49,592 bases of DNA from a bacterium (GCA_028824015.1 JAPPFC010000028.1:1-49592), one strand, 5' to 3'; counted from the first letter of the stretch, positions 8,554 through 16,852 are shown. A program made the numbers and translations. The notes: a model not told the origin generated them from the sequence alone.

Positions 8554-9555
8554 TCAGAAGGACTGCCGCCGGGCGGCCGGTTGCCTCACCGTGGCCCGGA
8601 TACCCTCGGCGATGCGCCCGGCGTCGGGGATGACGAATCCTTCCAGTTCGGGAGCGTAGGGCATGGGGGTGTTCGTCCCGCACACCCGGACCACCGGGGC
8701 GCGGAGGCAGTCCCACATCTCCTCGGCGGCCATCGCGGCGATCTCCGCTCCCATGCCTCCCCGGCCGGGCGCTTCGTGCGCCACCACCAGCCTGCCGGTC
8801 TTGCGGAGCGACGAGGACAGCAGCCCCCGGTCGAAGGGAACCAGGGTCCGAGGATCCAGCACCTCCACGGAGATACCCTCGTCCTCGAGACTCTCCGCCG
8901 CCTCCAGGGCCGCATGGAGGGTGTGAAGGTAGGAGACCACCGTGACGTCCTCTCCCTCCCGGACCACCCTCCCCACCCCCAGCGGCAGCGGTTCGACCTG
9001 GTCGGGAACCGGGTCGGCACGCCCGTACAGCAACTTGTGCTCGAATACCATCACCGGGTCGGGGTCCCTGATGGCGGCCTTCATGAGGGCTTTGGCGTCC
9101 CCGGCGGTGGAGGGCGCCACCACCTTGATACCCGGGGTGTGGACGAACCATGCCTCGAGGCTCTGGGAGTGCTGTCCGGCGGTGGCCCCCGCCGTGCCGG
9201 TAACCATCCTGACCGTAACCGGCACGCCGATCCTTCCCCCGGTCATGTAACAGGTCTTGGCCGCCTGGTTGACCAGCATGTCCATGGCCAGGGTCACGAA
9301 GTCCCCGAACATCACCTCCACCACGGGCCTCGCCCCTACCAGGGCGGCGCCCACCGCCGCACCCACGATGCCCTCCTCGGAGATGGGAGTGTCATACACC
9401 CGGTCGGGCCCGAATCTCCTTTGGAGGCCTCGGGTCACCCCGAAAACGCCACCCGCCTCTCCTATGTCTTCTCCGATGAGGAACACATCGGGATCTCTCT
9501 CCATCTCCTCCGACAGCGCCTCTCCTATGGCCGCCCCGTAGCGCAGTCTTCTCAT
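8554..9555 (-). CDS. 2-oxoacid (acetoin-type) dehydrogenase E1 component, beta subunit
   Basis: A 333-residue transketolase-type subunit that shares the thiamine diphosphate site with the alpha subunit. Recognisable blocks are RYGAAIGEALSEEM, GEDIGEAGGVFGVT (with the cofactor-contacting Glu), DTPISEEGIVGAAVG, the GATAGQHSQSLEAWF loop, VVAPSTAGDAKALM and the C-terminal SLEDEGISVEVLDPRTLVPFD region. An open frame continues to 9759, but the ATG at 9555 gives the family N-terminus and overlaps the alpha-subunit stop by four bases. The specific oxoacid or acyloin cannot be told from sequence. Confidence 0.93.
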   Translation of the reverse strand: MRRLRYGAAIGEALSEEMERDPDVFLIGEDIGEAGGVFGVTRGLQRRFGPDRVYDTPISEEGIVGAAVGAALVGARPVVEVMFGDFVTLAMDMLVNQAAKTCYMTGGRIGVPVTVRMVTGTAGATAGQHSQSLEAWFVHTPGIKVVAPSTAGDAKALMKAAIRDPDPVMVFEHKLLYGRADPVPDQVEPLPLGVGRVVREGEDVTVVSYLHTLHAALEAAESLEDEGISVEVLDPRTLVPFDRGLLSSSLRKTGRLVVAHEAPGRGGMGAEIAAMAAEEMWDCLRAPVVRVCGTNTPMPYAPELEGFVIPDAGRIAEGIRATVRQPAARRQSF

Positions 9556-10553
9556 CGGAGCGCCATCCCGTCGTGGGTCTCCATGTAAACGTCCTCGAGC
9601 GCCTCGCCGGGCAAGGGATGGGGGCTGGCCTCCGCGAATCTGACGGCCTCTTCCAGCCGCTTCTCGACTCCGGCTCGCACCTCCTCCAGCCGCTCCTCGC
9701 CCACGCCCTCGGTACGGAGGCGTTCCTCCAGGAGACCGAGCGGATCGCGGGCCAACCACTCCTCGAGTTCTCCCGGCGGTCGGTAACGAGCCATGTCCCC
9801 CTCATAGTGGCCCCGATGGCGATACGTCCTGGCTTCGATAAGGGTGGGACCCTCGCCAGCCCGGGCCCGCTCCACCGCCCGCAGGGCAACTTCTCGCACC
9901 TCCAGTACGTGGTTGCCCTCCACAACCACGCCCTCCATGGCATAGGAGTCGGCACGCCGAGCGATCTCGGCGATGGGCTGGTGCTTGTGCTGGGGTGTGA
10001 ACTCCCCGTAGAAGTTGTTCTCACACACGTAGACCACCGGCAGCGACCACAGGGAGGCCAGGTTGAGCGACTCGTGGAAGCTTCCCTCGTTGGTGGCCCC
10101 GTCCCCGAAGAACGAGACGGCCACCCGCCCCCTGCCTTCCCTCTTCTTCTGCAGCCCCGCCCCGGTGGCGAGGGGTATACCGCCACCGACGATGCCATTT
10201 GCCCCCAGGAAACCCAACTCGACATCGATCATGTGCAGGGACCCGCCCTTTGCCCGGTTGTAGCCGTCCTGGCGGGCATACAGTTCGGCGTACATCCTCC
10301 CGGGGTCGGCGCCCCTGGCCAGCATATGACCGTGGCCCCGGTGGGTGCTGGTGATCACGTCCCCCTCTTCCAGGTCAGCGCACACTCCCACCGCCACCCC
10401 CTCCTGGCCCACATAGGGATGCAGGAACCCGGGAATGAAGCCCTGCTGGCGCAGGTGGGCTGCTCGTTCTTCGAACCGACGTATCAAAACCATCGACCGG
10501 TACAGGCCGATCTTCTGTTCCCTGCTCAGGTCCTGACTGATCATCCCGTCCAT
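9552..10553 (-). CDS. 2-oxoacid (acetoin-type) dehydrogenase E1 component, alpha subunit
   Basis: Thiamine-diphosphate E1 alpha of 333 residues. The cofactor motif GDG (150-152, in FFGDGATNEGSFHESLN) pairs with NN at 179-180. HRGHGH and GFLGANGIVGGGIPLATG are typical of the acetoin/pyruvate E1 group, and YRHRGHYEGD carries the late loop. It would decarboxylate a 2-oxoacid (or cleave an acyloin) and pass the acyl group to lipoate on the small downstream protein. The start could be 10553 or the ATG at 10544; neither has a clear ribosome-binding site. It follows ygfZ by 60 bases. Confidence 0.93.
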   Translation of the reverse strand: MDGMISQDLSREQKIGLYRSMVLIRRFEERAAHLRQQGFIPGFLHPYVGQEGVAVGVCADLEEGDVITSTHRGHGHMLARGADPGRMYAELYARQDGYNRAKGGSLHMIDVELGFLGANGIVGGGIPLATGAGLQKKREGRGRVAVSFFGDGATNEGSFHESLNLASLWSLPVVYVCENNFYGEFTPQHKHQPIAEIARRADSYAMEGVVVEGNHVLEVREVALRAVERARAGEGPTLIEARTYRHRGHYEGDMARYRPPGELEEWLARDPLGLLEERLRTEGVGEERLEEVRAGVEKRLEEAVRFAEASPHPLPGEALEDVYMETHDGMALR

Positions 10554-10613
10554 GGTAGAAGTACTGGCGAACGGCCTAGCCGAAGGAGAGAATCTCCCCC
10601 GAACAGCCGACCA

Positions 10614-11675
10614 TCATCGGCTGGAGCGGCCCTCCTTCAGGGCTGACAGAATCTCCGTCCTGGGGACTTTCAGATCAGGGAGGTCGGCAAGAATCCTCTT
10701 CGATGAGCGAGGCGCCATCGGGAGGGCTCTCACCCGGGCGGGCGCCTCCCCGCCTTCCCAGCGGATCCGAACCTCGTCTCCGGGGTCGGTGCCCCGCCTG
10801 ATCAGGGAGAGTCCCACCGGCGCCATCAACTCCAAGGACTCCGCAACAGAGGTGATCCTTCCCACCTTCCGCTCGTCCTTCCACACGTCGGCGCCCTCCG
10901 GAGGGAGGAGATTGGTCCTGACCTCCAGGCCGCGCAGGGTGCGGTTCACCCGTCCCCGGCTGTCGATCCGGGCGGCCAATTCCTGGCCGAGGTAGCACCC
11001 CTTGTCGAAGGAGATCGCCGCGTCCGCCAACTCCCCGGTCTCCTGGGGGATGGTCCGCTCGTCAAGGTCCCTTCCGACCTCGGGCTCCCCGCTCTCCACC
11101 CGCACCGCCCGCCAGGCAAGCTCTCCCACCGGTTGGGTCCCCCCGGGCGCCTCGCCGGTGAAGAACACCCTCGGAATGCCTGCCAGAGGGGCCGACGCCC
11201 GGAAGTCTTCGCCACCGGGTTCCCAACGGTCCTGCTCCAAGGTCGCAGTCCAAGGAACGGTGGGCCCGACCAGGGCGGAGACCGGCCGGGGATCGAGACG
11301 GACCCTGGCCTTTATACGGATCCGGTAGTAATCGAGAGTCTCCGCGAGGTCCGGTCCTCCTCCCCGGTCACAGATCAGACCCAGCCTGTCGCCCTCCTTC
11401 AGGACCCACAGTGAGAAGCGAACCATGCCCCGGGGAGTCAGGAGGAAGGAGCGACACACCCCCCCCTCCGAAAGCTCCTCAACATCCGCCGACACCAAGC
11501 CCTGGAGGAACGGGACCGCATCCGGCCCCTCCACCCACACAACCTCCCACCTCCCCGGCACCAGGCCGCACTCCCGGCGCAGAGCCAGGTACTCAGCCGT
11601 CACGTTCCCGAAGCTTTCGGGGGCCCGGTCCGTCCCGGCGGCGGCAACCGCCCCTGAGGGTCCCGGATCAGCCAC
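10614..11675 (-). CDS. ygfZ: Folate-binding YgfZ/IBA57-type Fe-S maintenance protein
   Basis: A 353-residue GcvT-fold protein with the YgfZ signature DKGCYLGQE (224-232, key Cys227). This family uses folate to support some Fe-S enzymes; in E. coli it affects MiaB, and the mitochondrial homologue IBA57 is needed for lipoate synthase. It starts with GTG at 11675 and overlaps trpE by eight bases, so it belongs to the trp transcript. Its place directly upstream of a lipoyl-dependent E1 module suggests, as inference, a role in lipoylation. The C-terminal 60 residues are less conserved and basic. Confidence 0.88.
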   Translation of the reverse strand: MADPGPSGAVAAAGTDRAPESFGNVTAEYLALRRECGLVPGRWEVVWVEGPDAVPFLQGLVSADVEELSEGGVCRSFLLTPRGMVRFSLWVLKEGDRLGLICDRGGGPDLAETLDYYRIRIKARVRLDPRPVSALVGPTVPWTATLEQDRWEPGGEDFRASAPLAGIPRVFFTGEAPGGTQPVGELAWRAVRVESGEPEVGRDLDERTIPQETGELADAAISFDKGCYLGQELAARIDSRGRVNRTLRGLEVRTNLLPPEGADVWKDERKVGRITSVAESLELMAPVGLSLIRRGTDPGDEVRIRWEGGEAPARVRALPMAPRSSKRILADLPDLKVPRTEILSALKEGRSSR

Positions 11676-13146
11676 GGGCGGCCAGTGCGATGGCGGCCAG
11701 GGGCGCCGCCGCCTTGTTCATGGTCTCTTCGTACTCGAACCCGGGCTGGCTGTCGGCCACCACTCCCCCACCGGCCTGCACCCAGGCCGAACCGTCGGCC
11801 ACGATCACGGTCCGCAGGCAGATGGCGGTGTCCATCGTGCCGGAGAAGTCGATGTACCCGACCGCGCCCGCGTAGGGCCCGCGGGCCACGGGCTCCAGTT
11901 CGTCGATGATCTCCATGGCTCGAACCTTGGGCGCCCCCGAGACGGTCCCGTGGGGAAAGGTCGCCCGCAGCACGTCGACCGGACCCACCTGGTCGCGAAG
12001 GGTCCCCGAGACCGCCGACACGATGTGCATGACGTGGCTGTAGCGCTCTATCACCATCAACTCATCCACCTGTACGGTGCCGTACTCGCAAACCCGTCCC
12101 ACGTCGTTTCTCGCCAGGTCAATCAGCATTACATGCTCGGCCCGCTCCTTGGGGTCGGCCAGGAGTTCCTCGGCGAGGGCGGCGTCCTCGGCGGGAGTGG
12201 CGCCCCGGGGACGGGTCCCGGCGATGGGGCGGGAATAGACCTTTCCGTCCCGCACCCGGGTCATCAACTCCGGTGACGATCCCACGATCTCCACTCCCGA
12301 CGACCGCACATAGAAAAGATAAGGGGAAGGGTTGATCAGCCTGAGCGCCCGGTAGATGTCGAAACTGTCCCCCGAAAAAGGCACCGTCAGCCGCTGGCTG
12401 GGTAGCACCTGGAAGACGTCGCCGGCCCACACGTAGTCGCGGGCCTTCACCACCGCCGCCTCGTACTCGGGACGGGTGAAGGTGGAGACGAAGGGCGGGG
12501 TGGGGGGCAACTCGGAAACCGCCGGTTGGAGTTCGTACCGGTGTGGCGCAGCCAGGCGCGCCGCGTCCTCGGCCAACCGGGCGACCGCCTCCCGGTAGTC
12601 GGCCTCGGGATCGTCGCCCACATAAATGTTCCTCATCAGGGTGATGGTCTGGGTGAAACGGTCGATGGCCGCCAGCCCTCCCAAGAAGTGCCAGAGCATC
12701 TCGGGAAGCCCCCGGTCGTCGGGAGGGCGGTCGGGCAGGTGCTCCACGTAGCGCACGCAGTCGTATCCCAGGTATCCCACCATCCCCGAGTAAAGCGGCG
12801 GGAACCCGGGCATCTCGGGCAGGGCGAACTGGCGGTGCAACTCCTCCAGCACATCCAGGGGGTCTCCCTCCGGCAAGTCGATGTCAGATCCGGAAATCTC
12901 GCACCTCCCGTCCCGGGCGGTGAGGATGAATGCCGGGTCCCATCCCACGAAGGACCAGCGAGCCCAGCGCTCTCCTCCCTCCACCGACTCCAGCAGGAAC
13001 CCCGGTTGGTCTTCGGCCAGCTTCTGGAAGACCGTGAGGGGAGTCTCCCGGTCGCCAATCAGGTTGACCGCCACGGGAACCACCCGGCAGCGGGCGGCCA
13101 GGTCCAGGTATTCATCGAGGGAAGGAGTGACCGTGAGGTTGTTCAT
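11668..13146 (-). CDS. trpE: Anthranilate synthase component I
   Basis: Makes anthranilate from chorismate with ammonia from the TrpG subunit. The 492-residue chorismate-binding enzyme shows the LLES feedback motif (51-54, in FLLESVEGGERWARWSF), which in relatives binds tryptophan, then PIAGTRPRG, LIDLARNDVGR, ERYSHVMHIVS and FPHGTVSGAPK. It is therefore a catalytic TrpE, presumably feedback-inhibited. No trpG or TrpE-TrpG fusion is seen. The ATG at 13146 has no ribosome-binding site; a run of nine C (minus strand) lies just before it. No leader peptide or attenuator is recognisable. Confidence 0.96.
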   Translation of the reverse strand: MNNLTVTPSLDEYLDLAARCRVVPVAVNLIGDRETPLTVFQKLAEDQPGFLLESVEGGERWARWSFVGWDPAFILTARDGRCEISGSDIDLPEGDPLDVLEELHRQFALPEMPGFPPLYSGMVGYLGYDCVRYVEHLPDRPPDDRGLPEMLWHFLGGLAAIDRFTQTITLMRNIYVGDDPEADYREAVARLAEDAARLAAPHRYELQPAVSELPPTPPFVSTFTRPEYEAAVVKARDYVWAGDVFQVLPSQRLTVPFSGDSFDIYRALRLINPSPYLFYVRSSGVEIVGSSPELMTRVRDGKVYSRPIAGTRPRGATPAEDAALAEELLADPKERAEHVMLIDLARNDVGRVCEYGTVQVDELMVIERYSHVMHIVSAVSGTLRDQVGPVDVLRATFPHGTVSGAPKVRAMEIIDELEPVARGPYAGAVGYIDFSGTMDTAICLRTVIVADGSAWVQAGGGVVADSQPGFEYEETMNKAAAPLAAIALAARG

Positions 13147-13149
13147 AAC

Positions 13150-13158
13150 GGGGGGGGG
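13150..13158 (-). repeat. Nine-base homopolymer (C9 on the coding strand) before trpE
   Basis: Nine consecutive G on the plus strand lie 3 bases upstream of the trpE start codon, where a ribosome-binding site would be expected. Such tracts can slip in replication and also in assembly. Confidence 0.9.
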
Positions 13159-13180
13159 TGGCCGAGCGGAGGTTTGGGGC

Positions 13181-13207
13181 AGAGATCCGGCTGTTTGTCA
13201 GATCTCT
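13181..13207. terminator. Possible stem-loop at the 3' end of ccdA
   Basis: AGAGATC (13181-13187) and GATCTCT (13201-13207) form a perfect 7-bp stem around a 13-base loop. The loop and stem cover the ccdA stop codon (13198-13200) and lie 35 bases upstream of trpE. No U-tract follows on the minus strand, so it is at best a weak terminator or an mRNA 3'-end stabiliser. Confidence 0.3.
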
Positions 13208-13971
13208 GTGAGATTACTGAGCAGGGGAAGCGCCGCGAAGAGGTTGGAGATCACTCTTGACAGCCAACTGAGCCCGTTGAACATCATCAGCACCCCGAAG
13301 GCGGTCATGAGGACCCCGGCCACCACTATGAGGGGGCGGCTGATCTTTCTCACCACCGCAAAGGCGCCGAAGGCCTTGGAGAGCCCGATTCCCGAGAGCA
13401 CGAAGGGAACCCCTATCCCCAGGGAGAAGACGAACAGGAGGAGCATGCCCGCCAGGACCGTGTCCTGAGCGGCGGCGATCGCCAACACCCCTCCCAGGAT
13501 CGGGCCGATGCAGGGAGACCAGCCGAACCCGAAGGCGGCGCCCAACACCACCGGAGACAGGACTCCGAACCGGTTGGACACCACGTGGAACCGCCTCTCC
13601 CGGGAGAACCAGCCGAAGATCCCCCAGCCGGAGAAGGACATCCCCACCATGGCAACTCCGAACAGTGCGATCACCGCTCCGGCGATCCGGGTGACCACCA
13701 CCTGGTTCTGCAGGAGAAACCGGGAGACGGAAGTGGCGCCCGCCCCCTGGGCCACGAAGATGAGGGTGAAGCCCACCACAAACAAAAGGGAGGCCCGGAG
13801 CACCTTGGAGGTGGACGCCACGCCTCTCTGGAGGTCGGCCACCGAATAACCCGACACCATCGCCAGGTATCCGGGCAGGAGCGGCAGCACGCAGGGAGAG
13901 ATGAAAGCCAGCAGGCCCCCTCCGAACGCCACCGCCAGTTGCAGTGCCAGAGCCATGTCCAAGAAATCCAT
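13198..13971 (-). CDS. ccdA: Cytochrome c biogenesis protein CcdA (thiol-disulfide electron carrier)
   Basis: A 257-residue membrane protein with six hydrophobic segments that passes reducing power from cytoplasmic thioredoxin to extracytoplasmic thiols. The two redox cysteines are in their family contexts: Cys27 in FISPCVLPLLPGYL and Cys154 in GFGWSPCIGPILGG. An open frame reaches 14088, but the ATG at 13971 gives the standard N-terminus and has GGAAGG upstream. No ResA, CcsA or CcsB gene is next to it, so it may serve thiol reduction generally. It reads towards trpE, whose start is 51 bases beyond its stop. Confidence 0.93.
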   Translation of the reverse strand: MDFLDMALALQLAVAFGGGLLAFISPCVLPLLPGYLAMVSGYSVADLQRGVASTSKVLRASLLFVVGFTLIFVAQGAGATSVSRFLLQNQVVVTRIAGAVIALFGVAMVGMSFSGWGIFGWFSRERRFHVVSNRFGVLSPVVLGAAFGFGWSPCIGPILGGVLAIAAAQDTVLAGMLLLFVFSLGIGVPFVLSGIGLSKAFGAFAVVRKISRPLIVVAGVLMTAFGVLMMFNGLSWLSRVISNLFAALPLLSNLTEI

Positions 13972-14212
13972 CGAAGCGCCTTCCGAGCGTTGACTGCCGA
14001 CGGCAAACCCATCGCCTTCCATCGGGATTTTACCGCTGTTGACCACCCAGGGCGGTGGCGATAGAGCGCCTTTGGAAAAGCCTGGCATGAAGCATCGGAC
14101 TGCCGGGTTGGGGATGTTCCCCTGCGGCAGGTGCGGGCATCGAAGTAACCTGGGTCCCAGTCAGCAACCGGGTGGTCTATATCTTGGAGCGGTCCGATCG
14201 GCCGGCACCGAC

Positions 14213-14779
14213 GTGAACCGCATCCACGATTGGTACTGCAAGTCGGAGCGGTGGAAGCGACTGATGGTCGATCGAGTGCTGCCCGATGTCCTGGAAGGGG
14301 TCGACCTGGAGGGCCGGGTGCTGGAGATCGGGCCGGGCCCCGGGCTGGTCACCGCGGCGCTGCTCGAGTATGGAGTCTCGGATCTGACCACGGTGGAGAT
14401 CGACCCGGAGGCCGCCGAGCGCCTCCGCAGCCGGTACGGCTCCAGGGTCGCCGTCCACACCGGTTCGGCCGCCGCCCTGCCCCTACCCGACGGGTCGGTC
14501 GATGTCGTGGTGTGCTGCACGATGCTCCATCACGTTCCGACGGCCTCCGAGCAGGACGGCATCCTGAGCGAATGCCGGCGCGTCCTGGCCCCGGGCGGGG
14601 TGCTGGTCGGATCGGACTCGAAGACCAGCCTGCGCCTGCGGGTGTTCCATCTGTGGGACACTCACAACCCGGTGGACCCGGCGAGTCTCGAGGCCCGGCT
14701 CGCCGGCGCAGGGTTCGATCGGGTGCTCGTCACGGAGTTCGACAAACGGTTCCTGTTCAGGGCGGCGGCGCCGGCATGA
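14213..14779 (+). CDS. Class I SAM-dependent methyltransferase
   Basis: A 188-residue methyltransferase with motif I VLEIGPGPG (37-45), an acidic residue after beta-2 (TVEIDPEAA), and the CTMLHHVP and ECRRVLAPGGVLVGSD blocks of Methyltransf_11-type enzymes. The substrate is unknown. The frame is open from 14039, but the segment before GTG 14213 looks non-coding, and starting there gives the common N-terminus NRIHDWYCKSERWKR. The stop overlaps the first ATG of a duplicated junction leading to the next gene. It is divergent from ccdA, with about 240 bases between for two promoters. Confidence 0.8.
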   Translation: MNRIHDWYCKSERWKRLMVDRVLPDVLEGVDLEGRVLEIGPGPGLVTAALLEYGVSDLTTVEIDPEAAERLRSRYGSRVAVHTGSAAALPLPDGSVDVVVCCTMLHHVPTASEQDGILSECRRVLAPGGVLVGSDSKTSLRLRVFHLWDTHNPVDPASLEARLAGAGFDRVLVTEFDKRFLFRAAAPA

Positions 14780-14828
14780 GCGGTCGTGGCCGGGCGGCGG
14801 CGCCGGCATGAGCGGTCGTGGCCGGGCG
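14760..14828 (+). repeat. 32-base exact tandem duplication across a gene junction
   Basis: A 32-base unit occurs twice in tandem (14760-14791 and 14792-14823), plus five bases of a third copy. Each copy holds the sequence CCGGCATGAGCGG with its ATGA start-stop overlap. Copy one ends the methyltransferase and opens an 11-codon frame (14776-14811, MSGRGRAAAPA); copy two ends that frame and starts the YczE-type gene. Because 32 is not a multiple of three, the duplication changed which ATG is in frame. Confidence 0.95.
14776..14811 (+). CDS. 11-codon mini-ORF made by the tandem duplication
   Basis: ATG at 14776 opens MSGRGRAAAPA and stops at TGA 14809-14811. Its ATG overlaps the methyltransferase stop, and its stop overlaps the ATG of the next gene. 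If translated, it would relay coupled ribosomes across the duplication. It is a by-product of the repeat rather than a conserved gene. Confidence 0.35.
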   Translation: MSGRGRAAAPA

Positions 14829-15404
14829 ACGGTGCGCCGGTTGCCGGCGGTGATCTTCGGTCTGGTGCTGTTCGGATTCGGCATGGGCCTCCTGGTGGTG
14901 GCCGACCTCGGCCTGTCTCCCTGGGAGGCCCTTCACCAAGGGATCTCGATCCACACCCCGCTCACCATCGGGGTAGCCGGGATTGTCACCGGGTTCGTCG
15001 TCCTGCTGGCCTGGATCCCTCTCCGGCAGCGGCCCGGCCTAGGCACCGTCCTCAACATCGTCGTCGTCGGACTGGTGATCGACGGCACGCTGCTTGTGAT
15101 CGGGACTCCGGCGTCGTTCGTGGCGCGCCTGGCCCTCATGTCGGGCGCGATCGTGATCGTGGCGCTCGGATCGGGCATCTACATCGGGAGGCGGCTCGGA
15201 CCGGGCCCGCGGGATGGGCTCATGACGGGATTGGCCAAGCGCGGTCTCTCGATTCGGCTCGCCCGGTTTCTCATCGAGGGCTCGGTGTTGCTGCTCGGCT
15301 GGCTGCTCGGTGGGACGATCGGGTTGGGCACGGTGGCCTTCGCCGTGCTGATCGGTCCACTGGTCCAGTTATTCCTCAAGCGCCTCGACGTTGCCAGACC
15401 GTGA
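14808..15404 (+). CDS. YczE/YitT-type integral membrane protein
   Basis: A 198-residue protein with about five hydrophobic segments, starting with a basic stretch and VIFGLVLFGFGMGLLVVADLG. The block GLSPWEALHQGIS is typical of the YczE/YyaS/YitT family, and GIYIGRRLGPGPRDGLMTGL is the second conserved loop. Members sit in the cytoplasmic membrane; the function is not established. The ATG at 14808 is the second copy of a duplicated start region and is probably coupled to the upstream methyltransferase through a mini-ORF. It converges with the MATE gene 86 bases away. Confidence 0.85.
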   Translation: MSGRGRATVRRLPAVIFGLVLFGFGMGLLVVADLGLSPWEALHQGISIHTPLTIGVAGIVTGFVVLLAWIPLRQRPGLGTVLNIVVVGLVIDGTLLVIGTPASFVARLALMSGAIVIVALGSGIYIGRRLGPGPRDGLMTGLAKRGLSIRLARFLIEGSVLLLGWLLGGTIGLGTVAFAVLIGPLVQLFLKRLDVARP

Positions 15405-15490
15405 CCGACCCGCCGGCCCGGTCTCGGATCGGACCCGCGCCACCTCCCGCCTCATCGTCACCGCGGGCCCACATCCGGGATGATGACCGC

Positions 15491-16810
15491 TTACCGCTTT
15501 CCGCCCCGTATCCACTTCCCCAATCCCCGTCGTCCTCCCCAGATGAACACGCAGGAGCGAGCCGCGAGCATTGCCAGGATCGCCCACCAGACACCCGACA
15601 AACCCCATCCTGCCGAGTCCGAGATCCACAGCACCCCGGCCGCGGCCACCAGGCCCGCCCCCGTGGAGGCGGCCAGGAGACGCACCGCCAGGACCGCCAT
15701 GAATATCCCGTCGGCCACGAACACCAGGCCGGCCAGGGGCTGCATCACGGCGGCCTGGGGGACCACTCCCCTGACCGCCTCCGCCACCGCCCGGTCGTCG
15801 GTGAACACCCCGCCCAGCCAGGGGACGGACGCCAGCAGCAGTCCGGCGATCACCACTCCCATCACCACGCCCCAGCCCAGAAGACGCTTGGTGACCTCGT
15901 GCGCGGCCGCGATGTCCCCGCGTCCGGTCTGCTCCCCCACCAGGGCCTGGCCGGCGATGGCCATCGAGTCGAGCGTGAACGAGCACAGGGCCCATACCCC
16001 GACCATTATCTGGTGGGCAGCCACCTCCAAAGTCCCCACCCGGGCGGCGGCGGCCACGCTCAGGGTGAGGGTCAGCACCAGGAACAGGGTGCGGAGCGCC
16101 AGCACCGCCCCCATCCCCCAGAAGCGGAGCAGTTCGCCCCATCTCGCCCCCCGAGCCGACCACCCCTCAGCGGAGGCGCGCCGGGAGAGGAGCACATAGA
16201 AGCAGCCGACGCCCAGCCATTGGGCGGCGACCGTGGCCCACCCCGCTCCGGCAAGGCCCCATCCCAGGCCGAAGATCAGCACCGGATCCAGCGCCGCGTT
16301 GAAGGCGTTCACCCCCACCGAGACCCACATGGGAGTGCGGGTGTCCTGGTATCCCCGGTAGATCCCGTGGGACACCAGGTTCAGAAGAGCCGCCGGAAAG
16401 GCGAGGGCCCGGATGCGGAGATACTCCACCGCCGGGGCGGTGACCTCCGCCGATGCCTGCATGAGGCCCACCAGGGCCCCCGAGGCGACCCAGAACACCG
16501 CGACTCCCACCACCCCCAATCCGATGGCGGTCACCACCGCCTGGCTGACCACCCTGCCCGCTCCGGCCCTGTCCCCGCGGCCCAGGCTCTGGGACACCAT
16601 GGGAGTGGTCACGAAGGCCAGGAAATTGCAGACCGCGAACGCCATTCCGAAGAGGGCCGTGTCCACCCCCAGGGCGGCCAACTCCACCCTCCCCAGGCGC
16701 CCCACGAACGCGGTGTCCACCAGCGACAGCAACGGATCGGCCACCAGTGCGGCCAGGGCGGGCGCCGCCAGGGCCAGGATGCGGCGGTCCCAACCGGAAC
16801 CTCGGATCAC
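15491..16810 (-). CDS. MATE family efflux transporter (DinF-like)
   Basis: A 439-residue polytopic protein with 12 hydrophobic segments in two related halves. The start (ILALAAPALAALVADPLLSLVDTAFVGRLG) is the typical MATE opening, with the DTAFVGR block in helix 1-2. ISHGIYRGYQDTRTP-like sequence (here SHGIYRGYQDTRTPM) and LEVAAHQI mark the DinF-type subgroup. It should export cationic or organic compounds using a Na+ or H+ gradient; the substrate is unknown. It starts with GTG and no strong ribosome-binding site is visible. nth lies 42 bases upstream on the same strand. Confidence 0.93.
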   Translation of the reverse strand: MIRGSGWDRRILALAAPALAALVADPLLSLVDTAFVGRLGRVELAALGVDTALFGMAFAVCNFLAFVTTPMVSQSLGRGDRAGAGRVVSQAVVTAIGLGVVGVAVFWVASGALVGLMQASAEVTAPAVEYLRIRALAFPAALLNLVSHGIYRGYQDTRTPMWVSVGVNAFNAALDPVLIFGLGWGLAGAGWATVAAQWLGVGCFYVLLSRRASAEGWSARGARWGELLRFWGMGAVLALRTLFLVLTLTLSVAAAARVGTLEVAAHQIMVGVWALCSFTLDSMAIAGQALVGEQTGRGDIAAAHEVTKRLLGWGVVMGVVIAGLLLASVPWLGGVFTDDRAVAEAVRGVVPQAAVMQPLAGLVFVADGIFMAVLAVRLLAASTGAGLVAAAGVLWISDSAGWGLSGVWWAILAMLAARSCVFIWGGRRGLGKWIRGGKR

Positions 16811-16852
16811 GGACGGACCATTCCCTTCACCCCGAAGAAGGCCTGGACCCGC

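Noticed and set aside
13150..13210. GGTGGCCGAGCGG before trpE resembles the 5' part of a tRNA-Leu or tRNA-Ser
   Set aside because: No matching acceptor stem, T-arm or 3' end follows; the sequence runs into ccdA.
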